From positions 4,565,501-4,629,500 of the forward strand of contig NZ_CP012945.1 of assembly GCF_001402915.1 (NCBI RefSeq): a stretch of 64,000 nucleotides of DNA. Direction: 5' to 3'. Of this stretch, positions 15,511 through 23,864 are shown piece after piece. How positions within the stretch are numbered: position 1 is the first letter of the stretch; every line of letters begins with the position of its first letter. Both the position numbers and the translations under genes were made by a program. This DNA comes from Devosia sp. A16. Its GTDB lineage: Bacteria > Pseudomonadota > Alphaproteobacteria > Rhizobiales > Devosiaceae. The notes under the pieces are model-generated. The model did not search any database and was not told the origin of the DNA. It was given only the letters and a program-made list of their open reading frames with translations.

Positions 15511-15909
15511 ATGAGCCTCTCTGATCCGATCGGCGATATGCTGACCCGCATCCGCAACGCGCAGCTGCGTCGTCGCGATGTCGTCCAGACCCCGGCGTCC
15601 ACCCTGCGTGGCCGTGTGCTCGACGTGCTGAAGTCGGAAGGCTTCATCCGCGGCTACTCGGAAAGCAAGATGGACAACGGCGTTGCCCAGTTCGACATCG
15701 AGCTGAAGTACTCCGACAACGCTCCGGTGATCCGCACCATCGAGCGCGTGTCGCGTCCTGGCCGTCGCGTCTATGCGTCGGTCAAGAACATCCCCTCGGT
15801 CGCCAATGGCCTCGGTGTGTCGATCCTGTCGACCCCCAAGGGCGTGATGGCCGATCACGAAGCGAAAGCCCAGAACCTGGGTGGCGAGGTACTCTGCCGC
15901 GTCTTCTAA
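15511..15909 (+). CDS. rpsH: 30S ribosomal protein S8
   Basis: A 132-residue central-domain assembly protein, the spc-operon autoregulator in E. coli. The start [18 protein letters not shown] and the C-terminal [17 protein letters not shown] region are typical. RBS AAGGAG lies at 15496-15501. A 55-nt gap follows before rplF. Confidence 0.97.
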   Translation: MSLSDPIGDMLTRIRNAQLRRRDVVQTPASTLRGRVLDVLKSEGFIRGYSESKMDNGVAQFDIELKYSDNAPVIRTIERVSRPGRRVYASVKNIPSVANGLGVSILSTPKGVMADHEAKAQNLGGEVLCRVF

Positions 15910-15964
15910 GGCTCACAGCCTTGAGGCCGTCGGTGTGACGATTACTCCGAAGGAAGTAGAAAGA

Positions 15965-16498
15965 ATGTCCCGTACAGGCAAAAAGCCGATTGCTCCGGTC
16001 AGTGGCGTCACCGTCACGATCAGCGATCGCAAGGTCACCGCAAAGGGGCCGAAGGGCGAGCAGGCGCTGACGCTCATGGATATCGTGAACGCCAAGCAGA
16101 CCGATGACGGTATCGTCATCGAGCCCGCCAACGACAGCAAGGAAGCTCGTGCTGCCTGGGGGACCACCCGCGCGCTGATCAACAACATGGTGATCGGCGT
16201 CAGCGCCGGCTTCGAGAAGAAGCTGCAGATCCAGGGTGTGGGTTACCGCGCCGCCATGCAGGGCAAGGACCTGAAGCTCAGCCTCGGGTTCAGCCACGAG
16301 GTGGTGTTCGAGACTCCCAAGGGGATCACCATCGCCGCGCCGACTCAGACCGAAGTGGTCGTGACCGGCTCGGACAAGCAGCAGGTTGGCCAGGTGGCCG
16401 CCGACATTCGCGGCTGGCGTCCGCCGGAGCCCTACAAGGGCAAGGGTGTGCGCTATGTGGGCGAGTACATCGCCCGAAAAGAAGGCAAGAAGAAGTAA
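15965..16498 (+). CDS. rplF: 50S ribosomal protein L6
   Basis: A 177-residue two-domain protein near the factor-binding site and the sarcin-ricin loop. It begins [17 protein letters not shown], typical of L6, after GGAAGTAGAAAGA. The C-terminal signature [18 protein letters not shown] is intact. A GTG-initiated longer frame from 15881 overlaps rpsH and is not supported. Confidence 0.97.
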   Translation: MSRTGKKPIAPVSGVTVTISDRKVTAKGPKGEQALTLMDIVNAKQTDDGIVIEPANDSKEARAAWGTTRALINNMVIGVSAGFEKKLQIQGVGYRAAMQGKDLKLSLGFSHEVVFETPKGITIAAPTQTEVVVTGSDKQQVGQVAADIRGWRPPEPYKGKGVRYVGEYIARKEGKKK

Positions 16499-16510
16499 GG
16501 AGCGCACGAG

Positions 16511-16873
16511 ATGCCCATCAGCCTCAAAGGTGCGGACCGCCGCAAGGCGCGCGTTCGCAAGGCGCTCAAGGCTAACGCCAATGGCCGCCCGCGTCTGTCC
16601 GTGCACCGCTCGGACAAGAACATTTACGCCCAGATCATCGATGACGCGTCCGGCCGCACGCTGGCTGCCGCTTCGACCATCGACAAGGATGTCAAGGCAA
16701 AGCTGAAGAACGGCTCGACCTCGGAGGCTGCGGCCGCCGTCGGCAAGCTGATCGCCGAGCGCGGCCTCGCCGCCAAGGTGTCGACCGTCGTCTTCGATCG
16801 TGGTGCCTACCTCTACCATGGCCGCGTCAAGGCCCTGGGTGATGCGGCCCGCGAAGGCGGCCTGCAGTTCTGA
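16511..16873 (+). CDS. rplR: 50S ribosomal protein L18
   Basis: A 120-residue 5S rRNA-binding protein of the central protuberance. Motifs include [20 protein letters not shown] and the terminal [29 protein letters not shown] (16496-16501) lies upstream, and rpsE follows after 22 nt. Confidence 0.97.
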   Translation: MPISLKGADRRKARVRKALKANANGRPRLSVHRSDKNIYAQIIDDASGRTLAAASTIDKDVKAKLKNGSTSEAAAAVGKLIAERGLAAKVSTVVFDRGAYLYHGRVKALGDAAREGGLQF

Positions 16874-16895
16874 TCCGGCGACAAAGGAAAATTCG

Positions 16896-17423
16896 ATGAG
16901 AGACGTTCAAGAGCGCGATAGCGAATTCGTCGACCGGCTGGTTCACATCAACCGCGTCGCCAAGGTTGTGAAGGGTGGTCGTCGCTTCGGTTTCGCCGCC
17001 CTGGTGGTGGTCGGTGACCAGAAGGGCCGCGTTGGCTTCGGTCACGGCAAGGCGCGTGAAGTGCCTGAGGCCATCCGCAAGGCCACCGAGCAGGCCAAGC
17101 GCCAGATGATCCGCGTACCGCTGCGCGATGCCCGTACGCTGCACCACGATGTGGTCGGCCACCACGGCGCCGGCAAGGTCATCCTGCGTGCCGCCGTGCC
17201 CGGCACCGGCATCATCGCCGGCGGCCCGATGCGCGCCGTGTTCGAGACCCTCGGGGTCAACGACATCGTGGCGAAGTCGCAGGGCACCGCCAATCCCTAC
17301 AACATGGTGCGGGCCACCTTCGATGCGCTGAAGCGCGTCGACAGCCCGCGTTCGGTCGCCGCCCGTCGCGGCCTGAAGGTCTCGGACCTGCAGGCTCGCC
17401 GTGGCGAGACCGTCGAAGCCTGA
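16896..17423 (+). CDS. rpsE: 30S ribosomal protein S5
   Basis: A 175-residue protein important for decoding accuracy and mRNA unwinding. The start [17 protein letters not shown] has AAAGGA (16883-16888) upstream; a longer GTG frame overlaps rplR and is rejected. The spectinomycin-site loop [11 protein letters not shown] is intact, which predicts an ordinary S5. The C-terminal domain includes [19 protein letters not shown]. Confidence 0.97.
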   Translation: MRDVQERDSEFVDRLVHINRVAKVVKGGRRFGFAALVVVGDQKGRVGFGHGKAREVPEAIRKATEQAKRQMIRVPLRDARTLHHDVVGHHGAGKVILRAAVPGTGIIAGGPMRAVFETLGVNDIVAKSQGTANPYNMVRATFDALKRVDSPRSVAARRGLKVSDLQARRGETVEA

Positions 17424-17445
17424 TTAGGGCTCGGGAGTTAGAACA

Positions 17446-17634
17446 ATGGCCGATAAGACCGTCACCATCGAGCAGATCGCCAGCCCGTCGCGCCGTCCGG
17501 CCGACCAGCGGGCGACCCTGATCGGGCTCGGGCTCAACAAGGTGCGCAAGCAGTCGACCCTCAAGGACACCCCCGAGGTCCGCGGCATGATCCGCAAGAT
17601 CCCGCACCTCGTGCGCGTCGTCGACGCCAAATAA
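17446..17634 (+). CDS. rpmD: 50S ribosomal protein L30
   Basis: A 62-residue protein, the small bacterial form of L30. The body [17 protein letters not shown] and [16 protein letters not shown] is clearly L30. It lies between rpsE and rplO, the canonical spc position, with 12 nt to rplO. Confidence 0.96.
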   Translation: MADKTVTIEQIASPSRRPADQRATLIGLGLNKVRKQSTLKDTPEVRGMIRKIPHLVRVVDAK

Positions 17635-17646
17635 GGGACGAGAACA

Positions 17647-18132
17647 ATGACTCGTTTGAACGAACTCCGGGACAACCCGGGCGCCAACAAGAAGCGCGTA
17701 CGCGTCGGTCGTGGTATCGGCTCGGGCGTCGGCAAGACCGGTGGTCGCGGTGGCAAGGGCCAGACGGCGCGCTCCGGCGTTGCCATCAACGGCTTCGAAG
17801 GCGGCCAGATGCCGCTGCACATGCGCATGCCCAAGCGCGGCTTCAACGCACTGAATCCCAAGAAGTGGAACCAGCTGCGTATCGACCGCGTCCAGAACTA
17901 CATCGACAGCGGCAAGCTGGACATCAAGGGCGTGGTCGATGCGGCTGCGCTGGTGAAGGCCGGCGTGATCCGTCGCGAACTCGATGGCGTGCGGCTGATC
18001 GGCAGCTCGGGTTTCACTGCCAAGAAGGTGACCTTCAAGGTTGCTCATGCGACCAAAGGCGCGCTCGCTGCTATTGAAGCGGCCGGCGGCAAGGTCGATA
18101 TGCCTCAGGCAGAAGTGAAGGCTGACGCCTAA
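17647..18132 (+). CDS. rplO: 50S ribosomal protein L15
   Basis: A 161-residue late-assembly protein with the Gly/Arg-rich N-terminal extension that threads into rRNA: KKRVRVGRGIGSGVGKTGG and GGRGGKGQTARSG are visible. The C-terminal globular part follows from about residue 75. It precedes secY, as in most bacteria, with 32 nt between. Confidence 0.97.
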   Translation: MTRLNELRDNPGANKKRVRVGRGIGSGVGKTGGRGGKGQTARSGVAINGFEGGQMPLHMRMPKRGFNALNPKKWNQLRIDRVQNYIDSGKLDIKGVVDAAALVKAGVIRRELDGVRLIGSSGFTAKKVTFKVAHATKGALAAIEAAGGKVDMPQAEVKADA

Positions 18133-18164
18133 GAGCGCCTGGCCCCATTCTTAAGGGAGCGACT

Positions 18165-19499
18165 ATGGCGTCCGCAGCCGAACAGCTGGCCAAGAATCTG
18201 AACTTCGGGACCTTCGCGAAAGCGAAGGCCCTTCAGCAGCGCATCTGGTTCACACTGGGTGCGCTTCTCGTTTATCGGCTCGGGACCTACATCCCGGTGC
18301 CCGGTATCGACCCTGATGCCTATGCCGCGACCTTCCAGCAGGCGCAGCAGGGCATTTTCGGCATGTTCGACATGTTTGCCGGCGGCGCCGTGCAGCGCAT
18401 GGCGATCTTTGCGCTGAACCTCATTCCCTACATCACCGCATCCATCGTGGTGCAGGTGGTGACCACCGCGTCGCCACGCCTCGAAGCCCTCCGCAAGGAA
18501 GGCGAGAGCGGCCGTCGCAAGATCAACCAGTACACCCGCTATCTCGCCGTGCTGTTCTGCGCCGTACAGGCCTATGGCATTGCCATCGGTCTCGAAGGCA
18601 GCCAGGGCGTCGTGATCGATCCAGGTTGGTTCTTCCGGCTTTCGACCGTCATCACGCTGGTCGGCGGCACCATGTTCCTGATGTGGCTGGGTGAGCAGAT
18701 CACCTCGCGCGGCATCGGCAACGGCATTTCGCTGATCATTTTCGCCGGTATCGTGGCGAACCTGCCGGCGACGGTGGTGCAGACGCTCGAGCTCAGCCGC
18801 ACCGGCGCGCTGCCGACCATCTGGGTCGTCGGTCTGCTGATCATTGCCATCGCGGTGATCGGCGTCATCGTGTTCTTCGAACGGGCCCAGCGCCGGCTGC
18901 TGATCCAGTATCCGAAGCGCCAGGTCGGCAACAAGATGTTCCAGGGCGATACCTCGCACCTGCCGCTGAAGCTCAACACCTCGGGCGTCATCCCGGTGAT
19001 CTTCGGTTCGTCCTTGCTGCTGCTGCCGGCCACCATTGCGTCGTTCGCGGCGCAGGGTGATGCCCCGCAATGGCTGTCGGTGACGGCGGCGTTGCTCGGT
19101 CGCGGCCAGCCCCTCTATCTGGTGCTGTTCGCCATCCTGATCATCTTCTTCGCCTTCTTCTACACCTCGATCGTCTTCAACCCGACCGATACCGCGGACA
19201 ACCTGAAGCGCTCCGGCGGCTTCATTCCCGGCATCCGTCCGGGCGAGCGGACGGCGAACTACATCGACTACGTGCTGACGCGCATCACGGTGATCGGCGC
19301 CCTCTATCTGACTGTCGTGGCGCTCATTCCCGAGATGATCCACAGCCAGCTCAACGTCAGCCAGTTCATCGGCGGCACCTCGCTGCTGATTATCGTGACG
19401 GTGACGCTGGACACGGTGACCCAGGTGCAGAGCCACCTGATCGCCCAGCAGTACGAGGGGCTGGTGAAGCGGTCGCGCCTTGGGGGCAAGCGTAAATGA
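18165..19499 (+). CDS. secY: Preprotein translocase subunit SecY
   Basis: Central pore subunit of the Sec channel in the inner membrane. The 444 residues give about ten hydrophobic segments. Recognisable signatures are the TM2 region with MFAGGAVQRMAIFALNLIPY, the cytosolic loop RLEALRKEGESGRRKINQYT, and the loop ERAQRRLLIQYPKRQVG before TM7. Its last bases overlap adk by 4 nt (ATGA), so the two genes are translationally coupled. Confidence 0.98.
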   Translation: MASAAEQLAKNLNFGTFAKAKALQQRIWFTLGALLVYRLGTYIPVPGIDPDAYAATFQQAQQGIFGMFDMFAGGAVQRMAIFALNLIPYITASIVVQVVTTASPRLEALRKEGESGRRKINQYTRYLAVLFCAVQAYGIAIGLEGSQGVVIDPGWFFRLSTVITLVGGTMFLMWLGEQITSRGIGNGISLIIFAGIVANLPATVVQTLELSRTGALPTIWVVGLLIIAIAVIGVIVFFERAQRRLLIQYPKRQVGNKMFQGDTSHLPLKLNTSGVIPVIFGSSLLLLPATIASFAAQGDAPQWLSVTAALLGRGQPLYLVLFAILIIFFAFFYTSIVFNPTDTADNLKRSGGFIPGIRPGERTANYIDYVLTRITVIGALYLTVVALIPEMIHSQLNVSQFIGGTSLLIIVTVTLDTVTQVQSHLIAQQYEGLVKRSRLGGKRK

Positions 19500-20065
19500 G
19501 GCTGATCCTTCTGGGACCTCCGGGCGCCGGCAAGGGCACGCAGGCCAAGGTGCTGGTCGAGAGCTACGGCATCCCGCAGCTTTCCACCGGTGACATCCTG
19601 CGCTCCGCCATTGCCGCCAAGACCCCGATGGGGCTGGCCGCCAAGGAGATCATGGATCGCGGCGATCTGGTGTCCGACGAGATCGTCAACGGCATCGTCT
19701 CCGAGCGGCTCGACCAGGACGACTGCAAGCCGGGTTTCGTGCTCGACGGTTTCCCGCGGACCATTCCGCAGGCCGAGGCGCTCGAGGAGATGCTGGCCGA
19801 CAAGGGCATGCAGCTCGACGCGGTGATCGAGATCACCGCCGATGCCGACGTGCTGGTCGGGCGCATCGCCAAGCGCGCCAAAGAATCCGGCGTTGCCCGT
19901 GGTGACGACAACGAGGAGGTGCTTCGCAACCGCCTCAGCGTCTATCGCGAGCAGACCGCGCCGCTGGTCGAATTCTACCGCGGCAAAGGCCTGCTGAAGT
20001 CGGTCGACGGCATGCAGCCGGTCGACGACGTCACGGCGGCCATCCGCCGGGCCGTGCATAACTAG
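19496..20065 (+). CDS. adk: Adenylate kinase (short-LID form)
   Basis: Interconverts ATP + AMP and 2 ADP. The P-loop GPPGAGKGTQ is at residues 7-16, and the AMP-side motif DGFPR is at 84-88. At 189 residues it is shorter than the E. coli enzyme because the LID domain is reduced to about ten residues (around KRAKESGVARGDDNEE) with no zinc cysteines; this is usual in Rhizobiales. It ends the secY transcript and precedes a fresh promoter. Confidence 0.97.
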   Translation: MRLILLGPPGAGKGTQAKVLVESYGIPQLSTGDILRSAIAAKTPMGLAAKEIMDRGDLVSDEIVNGIVSERLDQDDCKPGFVLDGFPRTIPQAEALEEMLADKGMQLDAVIEITADADVLVGRIAKRAKESGVARGDDNEEVLRNRLSVYREQTAPLVEFYRGKGLLKSVDGMQPVDDVTAAIRRAVHN

Positions 20066-20091
20066 TATACCTCAGGGCAGGAGCTGTGCAG

Positions 20092-20120
20092 TTGACTCTG
20101 CAGGACCTTGCCCTTATGAA
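20092..20120 (+). promoter_or_regulatory. Sigma70-type promoter for the alpha operon (rpsM)
   Basis: TTGACT (20092-20097) and TATGAA (20115-20120) are exactly 17 bp apart in the adk-rpsM gap. Transcription would begin near 20127, giving a leader of about 115 nt before rpsM. This suggests independent expression of rpsM-rpsK-rpoA-rplQ. Confidence 0.68.
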
Positions 20121-20241
20121 CCGCGCCAGTCTCATGGATTATCGGACTGGATTCGGTTCCTCGAAAGAGTGGGGAGCGGGATTCCGGTCCCTTGTCGTTA
20201 TCAAACGGGCGGCGTGAGCTGCCGACTATAGGAGAGCGGAC

Positions 20242-20610
20242 GTGGCCCGTATTGCTGGCGTCAATATTCCGACCAACAAGCGCGTGGTGATCGCGCTTCA
20301 GTACATCCATGGGATCGGGGCGAAGTTCGCCCAGGAGATCACCGAGAAGGTCGGTATCCCGGCCGATCGTCGCGTGAACGACCTGACCGACGCCGAAGTG
20401 ATCCAGATCCGTGAAACGATCGATCGCGACTACGTGGTCGAGGGCGATCTGCGCCGTAACGTGGCGATGAACATCAAGCGGCTGATGGATCTCGGTAACT
20501 ACCGTGGTCTGCGCCACCGCAAGGGCCTGCCGGTCCGTGGTCAGCGCACCCACACCAATGCCCGCACCCGCAAGGGTCCGGCCAAGCCGATCGCCGGCAA
20601 GAAGAAGTAA
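20242..20610 (+). CDS. rpsM: 30S ribosomal protein S13
   Basis: A 122-residue head protein that contacts P-site tRNA and the large subunit. It starts with GTG behind AGGAGA (20230-20235); [15 protein letters not shown] is the standard N-terminus. The helix-two-turn-helix core and the basic C-terminus [17 protein letters not shown] are intact. First gene of the alpha operon. Confidence 0.97.
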   Translation: MARIAGVNIPTNKRVVIALQYIHGIGAKFAQEITEKVGIPADRRVNDLTDAEVIQIRETIDRDYVVEGDLRRNVAMNIKRLMDLGNYRGLRHRKGLPVRGQRTHTNARTRKGPAKPIAGKKK

Positions 20611-20692
20611 TTCGGGCGGCGGAGCACCTCTCCGTCATCCTGATGTAGCTGCTGGAACTACGGCAGCGCCGATATCGAACTGAGGAAGCAAA

Positions 20693-21085
20693 TTGGCAAA
20701 AGCTGAAGTCGCGCGCGTTCGTCGCAAAGAGCGCAAGAACATCACCAATGGCGTTGCGCATGTGAATGCGTCGTTCAACAACACCATGGTCACCATCACC
20801 GATGTGCAGGGCAACACCATTTCCTGGTCGTCCTCGGGCGTGATGGGTTTCAAGGGTTCGCGTAAGTCGACCCCGTATGCCGCCCAGGTCGCGGCGGAAG
20901 ATGCGGCCAAGAAGGCCCAGGAACACGGCATGAAGACCCTCGAGGTCGAAGTGCGCGGTCCTGGTTCGGGCCGTGAATCGGCGCTTCGCGCGCTGCAGGC
21001 TGCTGGCTTCAACGTCACCAGCATTCGCGATGTCACCTCGATCCCGCACAATGGTTGCCGGCCGCGCAAGCGTCGCCGCGTCTGA
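20693..21085 (+). CDS. rpsK: 30S ribosomal protein S11
   Basis: A 130-residue platform protein near the mRNA exit. The start codon is TTG (TTG-GCA-AAA reads as Met-Ala-Lys, as in homologues) with GAGGAAG about 6 nt upstream; there is no suitable ATG. The core [15 protein letters not shown] and [17 protein letters not shown] is typical. The end [16 protein letters not shown] is canonical. Confidence 0.97.
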   Translation: MAKAEVARVRRKERKNITNGVAHVNASFNNTMVTITDVQGNTISWSSSGVMGFKGSRKSTPYAAQVAAEDAAKKAQEHGMKTLEVEVRGPGSGRESALRALQAAGFNVTSIRDVTSIPHNGCRPRKRRRV

Positions 21086-21103
21086 CCTCCGTTACGGTTG
21101 ATC

Positions 21104-21128
21104 TCCCGGCGCGCCCCTCGCGCCGGGA
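21104..21128 (+). promoter_or_regulatory. Hairpin between rpsK and rpoA
   Basis: A perfect 10-bp stem TCCCGGCGCG (21104-21113) / CGCGCCGGGA (21119-21128) with a CCCCT loop. The following bases (TAGGTACATT) are not a T-run, so I read it as an mRNA stability or processing structure inside the alpha operon and not as a terminator. Confidence 0.5.
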
Positions 21129-21188
21129 TAGGTACATTGCATAGCGGACAGGCGGTTAGGCGGACCGCCAATTTGAAAGGACACCACC

Positions 21189-22208
21189 GTGACCATCCAG
21201 CGGAACTGGCAGGAACTCATCAAGCCGACCAAACTGGACATCGTTTCGGGCAGCGACAGCGCGCGCACGGCTTCGGTCGTCGCGGAGCCGCTTGAGCGCG
21301 GCTACGGCCTGACGCTCGGCAACGCTCTGCGTCGCGTGCTGCTTTCGTCGCTCCAGGGCGCGGCCGTTACCGCGATCCAGATCGACGGCATCCTGCACGA
21401 ATTCTCGTCGCTTCCCGGCGTGCGTGAAGACATTACCGACCTCGTCCTCAACGTCAAGGAAATCGCCCTCAAGATGGGTGGCGAAGGTCCGAAGCGTCTG
21501 ACCCTGACCAAGCAGGGCCCGGGTGCGGTCGTTGCCGGCGACATCAAGGTCTCCGGCGACATCGAAGTGCTGAACCCCGAGCTGGTGATCTGCCACCTCG
21601 ACGACGGCGCCGAGATCAACATCGAGTTCACCGTCAATACCGGCAAGGGCTACGTCCCGGCCGACAAGAACCGTCCCGACGACGCGCCGATCGGCTACAT
21701 TCCGGTCGATGCGCTGTTCTCCCCGGTCCGCCGCGTCTCCTACAAGGTCGATGCGACCCGCGCCGGCGAGAGCCTCGACAAGGACAAGCTGACCCTGACG
21801 GTCGAAACCAATGGCGCCATCTCGCCGGAAGACGCCGTGGCCTACGCCGCGCGGATCCTGCAGGACCAGCTGTCGGTGTTCGTCAACTTCGAGGAGCCCA
21901 CCAAGGAGAAGGCCGCGGACACCGTTCCGGAGCTGGCTTTCAACCCGGCGCTGCTCAAGAAGGTCGACGAGCTGGAGCTCAGCGTCCGTTCGGCCAACTG
22001 CCTGAAGAACGACAACATCGTCTATATCGGCGATCTGATCCAGAAGACCGAAGCCGAGATGCTGCGCACGCCGAACTTCGGCCGCAAGTCGCTCAACGAG
22101 ATCAAGGAAGTGCTCGCTCAGATGGGCCTGCACCTCGGGATGGACGTGCCGAACTGGCCGCCTGAGAACATCGACGATCTGGCCAAGCGCTACGAAGATC
22201 ATTATTAA
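21189..22208 (+). CDS. rpoA: DNA-directed RNA polymerase subunit alpha
   Basis: A 339-residue subunit that dimerises to nucleate RNA polymerase and binds UP elements and activators. It starts with [21 protein letters not shown] is the usual alphaproteobacterial N-terminus. The NTD shows [19 protein letters not shown]; the CTD (from about residue 255) carries the helix-hairpin-helix region [18 protein letters not shown] and [12 protein letters not shown]. It is followed 65 nt later by rplQ. Confidence 0.98.
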   Translation: MTIQRNWQELIKPTKLDIVSGSDSARTASVVAEPLERGYGLTLGNALRRVLLSSLQGAAVTAIQIDGILHEFSSLPGVREDITDLVLNVKEIALKMGGEGPKRLTLTKQGPGAVVAGDIKVSGDIEVLNPELVICHLDDGAEINIEFTVNTGKGYVPADKNRPDDAPIGYIPVDALFSPVRRVSYKVDATRAGESLDKDKLTLTVETNGAISPEDAVAYAARILQDQLSVFVNFEEPTKEKAADTVPELAFNPALLKKVDELELSVRSANCLKNDNIVYIGDLIQKTEAEMLRTPNFGRKSLNEIKEVLAQMGLHLGMDVPNWPPENIDDLAKRYEDHY

Positions 22209-22273
22209 GCCGGCTAACACACACAGCCGCTAACCGCCCGTCGTGAGACGCCCGGGCCTTAGGGAGTAACAAA

Positions 22274-22702
22274 ATGCGCCACGGTAATTCGAACCGTAAG
22301 CTCAACCGGACCTCTGCTCATCGCAAGGCCATGTTCGCCAACATGTCCGCCTCGCTGATCAAGCACGAGCAGATCGTGACCACCTTGCCCAAGGCGAAGG
22401 AACTGCGTCCGATCGTCGAGAAGCTGATCACGCTGGGCAAGCGCGGCGACCTGCATGCCCGTCGCCAGGCCATCGCGCAGATGCGCGATGAGACCCAGGT
22501 GCAGAAGCTGTTCGCCACCATCGGTCCGCGCTACAAGGATCGCAACGGCGGCTATATCCGTATCCTCAAGGCCGGCTTCCGCTACGGCGACAACGCGGCT
22601 CTCGCGGTGATCGAGTTGGTCGATCGCGACGTTGACGCCAAGGGCCTCGACTCGGGTCCGGTGCAGGCGCGCGACAACGACGACGAAGCAGCCGCGGCGT
22701 AA
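22274..22702 (+). CDS. rplQ: 50S ribosomal protein L17
   Basis: A 142-residue large-subunit protein; the start [20 protein letters not shown] is diagnostic. The conserved [20 protein letters not shown] and [16 protein letters not shown] segments follow. The C-terminal Asp/Glu/Ala tail is a lineage extension. Last gene of the alpha operon, followed by a strong terminator. Confidence 0.97.
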   Translation: MRHGNSNRKLNRTSAHRKAMFANMSASLIKHEQIVTTLPKAKELRPIVEKLITLGKRGDLHARRQAIAQMRDETQVQKLFATIGPRYKDRNGGYIRILKAGFRYGDNAALAVIELVDRDVDAKGLDSGPVQARDNDDEAAAA

Positions 22703-22725
22703 GCTCGAGGCAGCGACGAAGGTTC

Positions 22726-22760
22726 AAAGGCGGTCCGGTTTGTCCGGGCCGCCTTTTCGT
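22726..22760 (+). terminator. Rho-independent terminator of the alpha operon
   Basis: AAAGGCGGTCCGG (22726-22738) pairs with CCGGGCCGCCTTT (one G-T pair), followed by TCGTTT. It begins 24 nt after the rplQ stop and marks the end of the ribosomal-protein block. Confidence 0.88.
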
Positions 22761-22819
22761 TTGACCGCGGAACATATTCTGCGCGGTAATGGCGCACACT
22801 CGATTTTGGGGAGAGTGAA

Positions 22820-23863
22820 ATGTCGGACCAGGGGCTCATCCTCGTTACCGGCGCAACGGGTTTTGTCGGCAAATGGACGGTGCTGGAACTGCTCAAGGCG
22901 GGCCACCGGGTGCGGGGCACTGTGCGCTCGCTGGGCCGGGCCGAAGAGGTGCGCGCGACGCTCGGGGCCGAACTGGGGCAGGGCGCTCTCGACCGTCTGG
23001 AACTGGTCGAAGCGGATCTGCTCGACGAAAAGGGCTGGAGCGAGGCGATGCAGGGCGTCGCCGTGGTCATGCACATCGCCACCGCCATTCGCGGCGATGA
23101 GCCCAAGGACCAGAGCCTGGTGATCCGCCCGGCGCTCGAGGGCACGCAGCGGGTCTTCCGCTTCGCCGACGCGGCCGGCATCAAGCGGATCATCATGACC
23201 TCGTCGATTGCGACGGTCGGCTACGGGCATGGCCAGACCAGCGGTCGCCGGGTCTATGACGAGACCTACTTCACCAACCTCGACAACATGCGCTGGACCT
23301 GGGCCTACTGCATCGGCAAGACCAGGGCGGAGCAGTTCGCCTGGGATTTCGTCAAGCAGCACGGCATCGGCCTGACCACCATCCATCCGGGCGCCATCAT
23401 CGGTCCGGCGCTCGACAAGGACGCCAGTATCTCGCTGCAGATGGTGTCGGGACTGCTCAACGGCACGACGCCGGCCATGCCTTCGAACGGCTTTTCGATC
23501 ATCGATGTCCGCGATGTCGTGGCACTGCATCTCGCGGCTCTCGAAAATCCCGAGACCATCGGCCAGCGCTATCTTGCCACTGCCGAGTATGTGCCTTTTC
23601 CCGAAGTCGGGAACATCCTTCGCGCTGCGCACCCCGAGTGGAACGTCACCAGCCAGACGGTGCCGGACTGGATCATCAAACTCATCGCCACGTTCGGAGG
23701 TCCGGCCCGCCAGATCATCAACGACATCGGCAACGAGAAGGTGTTTGATGGATCGAAGGGCGAGAAGCTGCTGGGCCGCAAGTTTATCTCCGCCAAGGAG
23801 TCGATCCTCGCCACTGCAGACAGCGTCATCCGCCTCGGCATGGTGAAACAGAAGACCGCCTGA
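22820..23863 (+). CDS. NAD(P)-dependent oxidoreductase, dihydroflavonol-reductase-like extended SDR
   Basis: A 347-residue Rossmann-fold enzyme. The nucleotide-binding motif TGATGFVG is at residues 10-17, and the catalytic YxxxK appears as YCIGK near residue 160, with TSSIATVGYG supplying the Ser/Thr. It resembles dihydroflavonol-4-reductase/aldehyde reductase-type SDRs that reduce a carbonyl with NADPH; the physiological substrate cannot be told from sequence. It is followed by dld after 1 nt, so the two are probably co-transcribed, which hints at a role in hydroxy/keto-acid or aldehyde metabolism (inference). Confidence 0.8.
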   Translation: MSDQGLILVTGATGFVGKWTVLELLKAGHRVRGTVRSLGRAEEVRATLGAELGQGALDRLELVEADLLDEKGWSEAMQGVAVVMHIATAIRGDEPKDQSLVIRPALEGTQRVFRFADAAGIKRIIMTSSIATVGYGHGQTSGRRVYDETYFTNLDNMRWTWAYCIGKTRAEQFAWDFVKQHGIGLTTIHPGAIIGPALDKDASISLQMVSGLLNGTTPAMPSNGFSIIDVRDVVALHLAALENPETIGQRYLATAEYVPFPEVGNILRAAHPEWNVTSQTVPDWIIKLIATFGGPARQIINDIGNEKVFDGSKGEKLLGRKFISAKESILATADSVIRLGMVKQKTA

Positions 23864-23864
23864 C

